Positions 59,778 through 64,000 of a stretch of DNA of 64,000 nucleotides are shown piece after piece. The first letter of the stretch is position 1, and the number at the start of each line of letters is the position of its first letter. The notes under the pieces were generated by a model. It saw only the letters and a list, made by a program, of their open reading frames with translations. It did no database searches and was not told the origin of the DNA. A program made the position numbers and the translations under genes. Origin of the DNA: Gemmatimonadota bacterium (GTDB taxonomy: Bacteria > Gemmatimonadota > Gemmatimonadetes > Gemmatimonadales > GWC2-71-9); assembly GCA_040388535.1 (NCBI GenBank), contig JAZKBR010000009.1:129764-193763 (forward strand), in the 5' to 3' direction.

Positions 59778-60715
59778 GCGTCGCAGTCCGATTGCGGGAT
59801 GTGCAGAAGACTTATGCCGGCTCCCCGCCGGTAACCGCGCTTGCAGGAATCTCCCTCGAAGTCACCGCCGGAACGATCTACGGTCTCCTCGGGCCCAACG
59901 GGGCGGGGAAGACCACCACCATCGGCGTCTGTACGACTCGCGTGCGCGCCACGGCAGGGACGGCCGAAGTAGCCGGACTTCAGCTTGGAAACGCCGATGT
60001 GGAGATCCGCCGGCGGATCGGCGTTGCAGCACAGGCGATCACGCTCGATCGCGCGTGTACCGTGCAGGAAAATCTCTACTACCACTGCCGCTACTTCGGA
60101 ATGAACCGCCACGATGCGCTGGCGCGCGCGGCCGAGTTGCTCGAACGCTTCCGCATCGCCGACCGACGCGACGCCCTGCCGAGCCAGCTCTCCGGTGGAC
60201 TGGCGCAACGCGCGCAGGTCGCGCGGGCGATCGCGCATCGTCCCGAGGTGCTCTTCCTCGATGAACCGACTGCCGGTCTCGATCCGCAGTCGCGGCTCGC
60301 GCTCTGGGACTTGGTGCGCGGACTGCGCGACGAAGGGATCACCATCGTGCTCACCACCCACTACATGGAAGAGGCAGATCGGCTCTGCGAGCGCGTGGCG
60401 ATCGTCGACCACGGTAGAATCCTGGTCGAAGGGACGCCTGAGGAAATCAAGCGCGATGCCGGCGGTGCAGCGGTGATCGATGTTGCTTTCGGTGGGGAAC
60501 GTGCCGCAGCACGCGCTGCGGTCGCGGCGATGCCCGGGGTGCAGGAAGTGCAGGAAACCGAGCGAGGGTTGCGGATGGTGGTGGCGGCCGATGGCGCCGT
60601 GGTGCCGCGCGTGGTGGCGGCGCTCGCTGGGTATCACCTCACCGACCTCAAGGTCGCCGAGCCTTCGCTCGAGACCGTCTTCATCCGGCTCACTGGGCGC
60701 GACATCCGTGAGTGA
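59774..60715 (+). CDS. ABC-2 exporter ATPase (DrrA/NodI-like)
   Basis: The start is GTG 59774, giving 313 residues. Walker A is GPNGAGKTT, the signature LSGGLAQRA, Walker B VLFLDEPTAGLD, and the switch His is in TTHYMEE. The C-terminal about 90 residues end in EPSLETVFIRLTGRDIRE, typical of DrrA/NodI-like drug or polysaccharide exporters. It works with the permease that follows, overlapping by eight bases. Confidence 0.92.
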   Translation: MSVAVRLRDVQKTYAGSPPVTALAGISLEVTAGTIYGLLGPNGAGKTTTIGVCTTRVRATAGTAEVAGLQLGNADVEIRRRIGVAAQAITLDRACTVQENLYYHCRYFGMNRHDALARAAELLERFRIADRRDALPSQLSGGLAQRAQVARAIAHRPEVLFLDEPTAGLDPQSRLALWDLVRGLRDEGITIVLTTHYMEEADRLCERVAIVDHGRILVEGTPEEIKRDAGGAAVIDVAFGGERAAARAAVAAMPGVQEVQETERGLRMVVAADGAVVPRVVAALAGYHLTDLKVAEPSLETVFIRLTGRDIRE

Positions 60716-61514
60716 CGCCCGCTCCTCCCTGATGGCCTCGGTACTTGGCCTCTGGGCGCGCGACTTCCGCGTGTTGCGCCGCGAGTGGTTGCCGTTCTTC
60801 CTGCGCACCATCATGAACCCGTTGCTCACGGTGTTCGTCTTTACCTACGTCCTGCCGCGAAGTGGCCAGCACCTGCCGATCGCCGCTGGCGCGATGAACT
60901 TCGCCACCGTGCTTGTCCCCGGACTCGTGGCGGTCGCGATGGTATTCACCGGCGTCTCGGCGGTGGCGCTGCCGCTCTCGATCGAGCTTGGCGCCACGCG
61001 TGAAATTGAAGACCGCGTCCTCGCGCCCGTGCCGCTCTACACCGTGCCGCTCGCCAAGGTCGCGTTCGGCGCATTTCAGGGAATGCTCGCCGGTGCCGCA
61101 ATCTTTCCGATCGTGATGATCCTGCCAGCCACCGACGTGCACGTCCGTGTCGCGAGCTGGCCGCTGCTGGCACTCTTCCTTTTCCTCGCGAGCTGGACCG
61201 CGGCATCGCTCGGCCTCTTCCTCGGGACCGCGGTGCGCCCGGCGCAGATCGGCCTGATGTTCGCGGTGATCCTCACGCCGATCACCTTCCTCGGCTGCGT
61301 CTACTATCCGTGGGCGTCACTCGGCGCGATTCCGTGGCTGCAATACGGCGTGCTGGTGAATCCGCTGGTGTACATGAGTGAGGGGCTGCGCATCGCCCTC
61401 ACGCCCGACGTGCCGCATATGATTCCGCTCGCCGCGGCGGGGATGCTGGCGCTGCTGGCGACCTTCCTGACTACCATGGGCGTGCGCGGCTTCGTGCGGC
61501 GGGTGGTGGCGTAG
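60708..61514 (+). CDS. ABC-2 exporter permease
   Basis: The start is GTG 60708 (ATG 60732 is possible), giving 268 residues with six membrane helices. MNPLLTVFVFTYVLP, GATREIEDRVLAPVPLYTVP and the late ITFLGCVYYPW plus GLRIALTP match the ABC-2 type/NodJ group. The substrate is unknown. Confidence 0.9.
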   Translation: MSDARSSLMASVLGLWARDFRVLRREWLPFFLRTIMNPLLTVFVFTYVLPRSGQHLPIAAGAMNFATVLVPGLVAVAMVFTGVSAVALPLSIELGATREIEDRVLAPVPLYTVPLAKVAFGAFQGMLAGAAIFPIVMILPATDVHVRVASWPLLALFLFLASWTAASLGLFLGTAVRPAQIGLMFAVILTPITFLGCVYYPWASLGAIPWLQYGVLVNPLVYMSEGLRIALTPDVPHMIPLAAAGMLALLATFLTTMGVRGFVRRVVA

Positions 61515-61582
61515 CAGGAGGGATTCGCGTCCTCCCGTCCGACAGCCGATACTTCGGGTTGCTGCCTTGCCCGGAGGGACCC

Positions 61583-63988
61583 ATGCGACATACCCGCGCC
61601 ACCACACTGCTGATCGCCCTGCTGCTCGCGGCGTGTGCGCCCGATCCGGCAGATCTGGTCACGCCCGGTCCGCCGCCTCCACCGCCGCCTCCTCCCGGCC
61701 TGGCGAAATGGTCGGATCCTGCCACCTGGGCGCCCGAGGCGGTGCCGGTTGCAGGTGCGGACGCCACGGTACCCGCCGGCAAGACGATCGAGCTCGATAT
61801 CTCGCCGCCACCGCTCAACCGGCTCACGATCTCCGGCACACTCGTCGCCGCCGCAGACAAGGATCTCGATCTGGTGGCGAACCAGGTCTTCATTGGCGGA
61901 ACGTTGCGCGTCGGGTCAGAAGAGGCGCGATTTACCCGGCGCTTCACGGTGACCCTCACCGGCACCGATCCCGGCACCACCAGCGCCGAGGTCGGCACCA
62001 AGGTCGTTGCGGTGCTCCCCGGCGGAACGCTCGATCTGCACGGCGAGCAGCGCGTGTCGTGGACCCGGCTCGCGGCAACCGCGGCGAGTGGCGCGACGGC
62101 GCTCTCGCTGCAGGACGGTGTTGACTGGCGCAGCGGTGACCGCGTCGTGATCGCGTCCACCGAGTTCGATCAGGCCAAGGCGGAAGAAGCGGTCGTGAGC
62201 GGTGGCAGTGGCAACAGCATCACGCTGCAGGCGGGCCTCCGGAACACGCACTGGGGAACGTTGCAGAGCTTCGGCGGGCGGTCGCTCGATGAACGCGCCG
62301 AGGTCGGGCTCCTCACGCACAACATCACCATTCAGGGTGACTCGGCCTCGCTCGCCGGATTTGGCGGTCACCTCATCATGCTGCAAGGTGCCACCGCTCG
62401 TATCGAAGACGTGTCGTTCACGCGGATGGGGCAGAGTGGCAAGCTCGGTCGTTACCCGGTGCACTGGCATCTCGCGGGCGATGTGTCAGGGCAATACATC
62501 CGTGATGCGGCGATCTGGAAGACCAACAATCGCTGCCTCACGATCCATGGCACCGACCGGCTCGTGGCGCAGCGCAACGTCTGCTACGACCACCTCGGCC
62601 ACGGCTATTTCCTTGAGGATGGGGCTGAGAGCAGCAACACGCTTGAGCGCAATCTGGGGCTGCTCTCGCGGGCGCCTGCCGTTGCGGTGCGCATCCTGCC
62701 GAGCGATGCGACGCCGGCGACCTTCTGGATTACCAACCCGGGCAACGTGATGCGCGGGAATGCTGCCGCCGGATCCACCGGCTTCGGCTTCTGGTTCGCA
62801 TTGCCCGCAGCGCCGACCGGGCTGTCGACCGGCCAACTCGATGCGCCGCGTCGCACGCCGCTAGGCGAGTTCAGTGGCAACGTGGCGCACTCGAACCGGA
62901 ATCCCGGGCTGAATGTTGACGATGGCCCGACGGCAAACGGCACCACGGAGACCACCAGCTACGCACCCCGCGAGGGCGCTTCGGCGGCCGGGGCGCTGGT
63001 GACCGCGACCTTCCAGAACTTCACGGCGTTCAAGAACTCGGGGCGCGGCGTCTGGTTGCGCGGCTCGAACCTCCGCCTCGATGGCGCGATGCTCGCCGAC
63101 AACATGATCGGTGCGACATTCGCCGCTTCGGAGACCTGGATCCAGAACTCCGTGGTGGTCGGCGAAAGCGACAACCGCACCGCCTCGCCGAATCCGACCT
63201 TCCCGATCCGCGGCTATGAGTTCTACGACGGCACCGTCGGTGCCACGAACGTCGCATTCGTCAATTTCGTCCCATCGCCGACCCGGCCAGCGAGCGCCCT
63301 GGGCTATAACCGGAAAAATGGCTTCTCGATTTCACAGTTCAATTTCGCGAACGCCTTGAGTTTCGTGAACGCGAATCAGGTCTGGCTCGAGACGCCGCAA
63401 CCCGACAAGGACGGCGACAAGTCTTCGATGTTCAAGGATGGTGACGGCACGGTGACCGGTGCCACGGGGCGGAGCGTGGTCTCCAACACTCCCTTCCTCG
63501 TGACGGCGGCGTGCTCATTCCGGACCGAGTGGAACAGTTTTGTCTGCAGCGAGAAGTATGATGGCCTGTCGGTGCAGAGCGACGGGACGGAAAGCGTCGC
63601 GCCACTCACTCTCAAGCGTTCCGATGGCCCGCAGGTGGCGCTCGTGGGTGTTCCCGGCAACCCGAAGAGTGCCCAGATCTCGATCCTGCCGGGTCGCGAG
63701 TACGAAATCACCTGGGGCGTGGTGGCGCCGCCGAAGCCGCGCATCGTGCTGCAGCGGGCCGACGTCGGCGAATGGATCCGGGTCACCTTCGTTTACCCCG
63801 GCACCACCTTCAAGGTGATCCGGGACGGCGCCACGGGGTCTCCTCTGCCGCTGGCGCTTTCGCTGGCCGAAATCGATGCCTCGCAGGGTGACAAGTACTA
63901 CTTCGACCCGGTGACCCAGAAGATCACCGCCAGGCTCTACGTCCGCACCGGCCGGACCAGCACCACGCTGCAGGTCGTTCCGAGCTGA
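61583..63988 (+). CDS. G8-domain lipoprotein with parallel beta-helix (CEMIP/TMEM2-like)
   Basis: The start is ATG 61583 (GGAGGG three bases upstream), giving 801 residues. The lipobox LLAAC is followed by a Pro-rich linker of nine prolines. The G8 domain (about 45-170) has WSDPATWAPEAVPVAGADATVP, then ELDISPPPLNRLTISGTL. The beta-helix part has GRYPVHWHLAGD, NRCLTIHGTDRLVAQRN and GHGYFLEDGAE, which closely follow conserved motifs of animal CEMIP, TMEM2 and PKHD1. Those proteins bind or degrade hyaluronan or have unknown ligands; a polysaccharide target is likely here. It is shorter than animal forms. Confidence 0.87.
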   Translation: MRHTRATTLLIALLLAACAPDPADLVTPGPPPPPPPPPGLAKWSDPATWAPEAVPVAGADATVPAGKTIELDISPPPLNRLTISGTLVAAADKDLDLVANQVFIGGTLRVGSEEARFTRRFTVTLTGTDPGTTSAEVGTKVVAVLPGGTLDLHGEQRVSWTRLAATAASGATALSLQDGVDWRSGDRVVIASTEFDQAKAEEAVVSGGSGNSITLQAGLRNTHWGTLQSFGGRSLDERAEVGLLTHNITIQGDSASLAGFGGHLIMLQGATARIEDVSFTRMGQSGKLGRYPVHWHLAGDVSGQYIRDAAIWKTNNRCLTIHGTDRLVAQRNVCYDHLGHGYFLEDGAESSNTLERNLGLLSRAPAVAVRILPSDATPATFWITNPGNVMRGNAAAGSTGFGFWFALPAAPTGLSTGQLDAPRRTPLGEFSGNVAHSNRNPGLNVDDGPTANGTTETTSYAPREGASAAGALVTATFQNFTAFKNSGRGVWLRGSNLRLDGAMLADNMIGATFAASETWIQNSVVVGESDNRTASPNPTFPIRGYEFYDGTVGATNVAFVNFVPSPTRPASALGYNRKNGFSISQFNFANALSFVNANQVWLETPQPDKDGDKSSMFKDGDGTVTGATGRSVVSNTPFLVTAACSFRTEWNSFVCSEKYDGLSVQSDGTESVAPLTLKRSDGPQVALVGVPGNPKSAQISILPGREYEITWGVVAPPKPRIVLQRADVGEWIRVTFVYPGTTFKVIRDGATGSPLPLALSLAEIDASQGDKYYFDPVTQKITARLYVRTGRTSTTLQVVPS

Positions 63989-64000
63989 GGGCACTGGCGT

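Overview
This is a dense, high-GC, gene-packed chromosomal segment from a diderm bacterium. Lipobox signal peptides, a TonB-dependent receptor, an outer-membrane barrel, a eukaryote-like Ser/Thr kinase, heavy GTG start use and several secreted metalloproteases and phosphatases fit Gemmatimonadota best. That placement is inferred from gene content and style; no rRNA is present. All clear genes are on the + strand except an FtsX/MacB-like permease and mazG. I see no CRISPR, insertion sequence or prophage.

Bases 1-6400 are the least ordinary part. Three related zinc-ribbon proteins (the first only as its 3' end) lie around a minus-strand permease gene. GATGGGT/GATGGAT-type simple repeats form long inverted arms in the two convergent gaps. 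asnS and mazG follow.

Bases 6430-20606 look like one long transcription unit: alr, a DUF1844 protein, deoB, cdd, a lipoprotein, an outer-membrane barrel, miaB, a ComFB-like protein, comEC, fbp, the catalytic subunit of a cobalamin-dependent acyl-CoA mutase, a membrane Ser/Thr kinase and an esterase. A hairpin at 20606-20642 is the first plausible terminator.

Bases 20680-38510 form a second run without a gap larger than about 30 bases: fmdB, argS, a PfkB kinase, purM, the riboflavin set (ribD, ribE, ribBA, ribH), nusB, a GT4 glycosyltransferase, and a full mannose-type phosphotransferase block (hprK, EIIA, EIIB, EIIC, EIID, HPr, EI). It ends with metK, ahcY and an unknown membrane-anchored protein. 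Most junctions are 4-base GTGA/ATGA overlaps, so translational coupling is probably the rule.

Bases 38511-44471 are a vitamin B12 uptake operon. A cobalamin riboswitch is followed by a perfect intrinsic terminator that ends one base before the first GTG codon. Next come btuC, btuD, btuB, a lipoprotein that looks like a beta-propeller (a candidate analogue of the Bacteroides B12-capturing lipoprotein BtuG), and recO. The B12-dependent mutase upstream gives the cell a use for the cofactor.

Bases 44590-64000 hold shorter units: a FlgD-like secreted protein, clpB-tadA, a metzincin-type lipoprotein, a three-domain response regulator, an M1 peptidase, two consecutive alkaline-phosphatase-superfamily proteins (one fused to a YncE-like propeller) and a GT-C type membrane protein. 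These are followed by tRNA-Ser(CGA), a tiny membrane protein coupled to an ABC-2 exporter, and a G8-domain lipoprotein resembling animal CEMIP/TMEM2/PKHD1 ectodomains.
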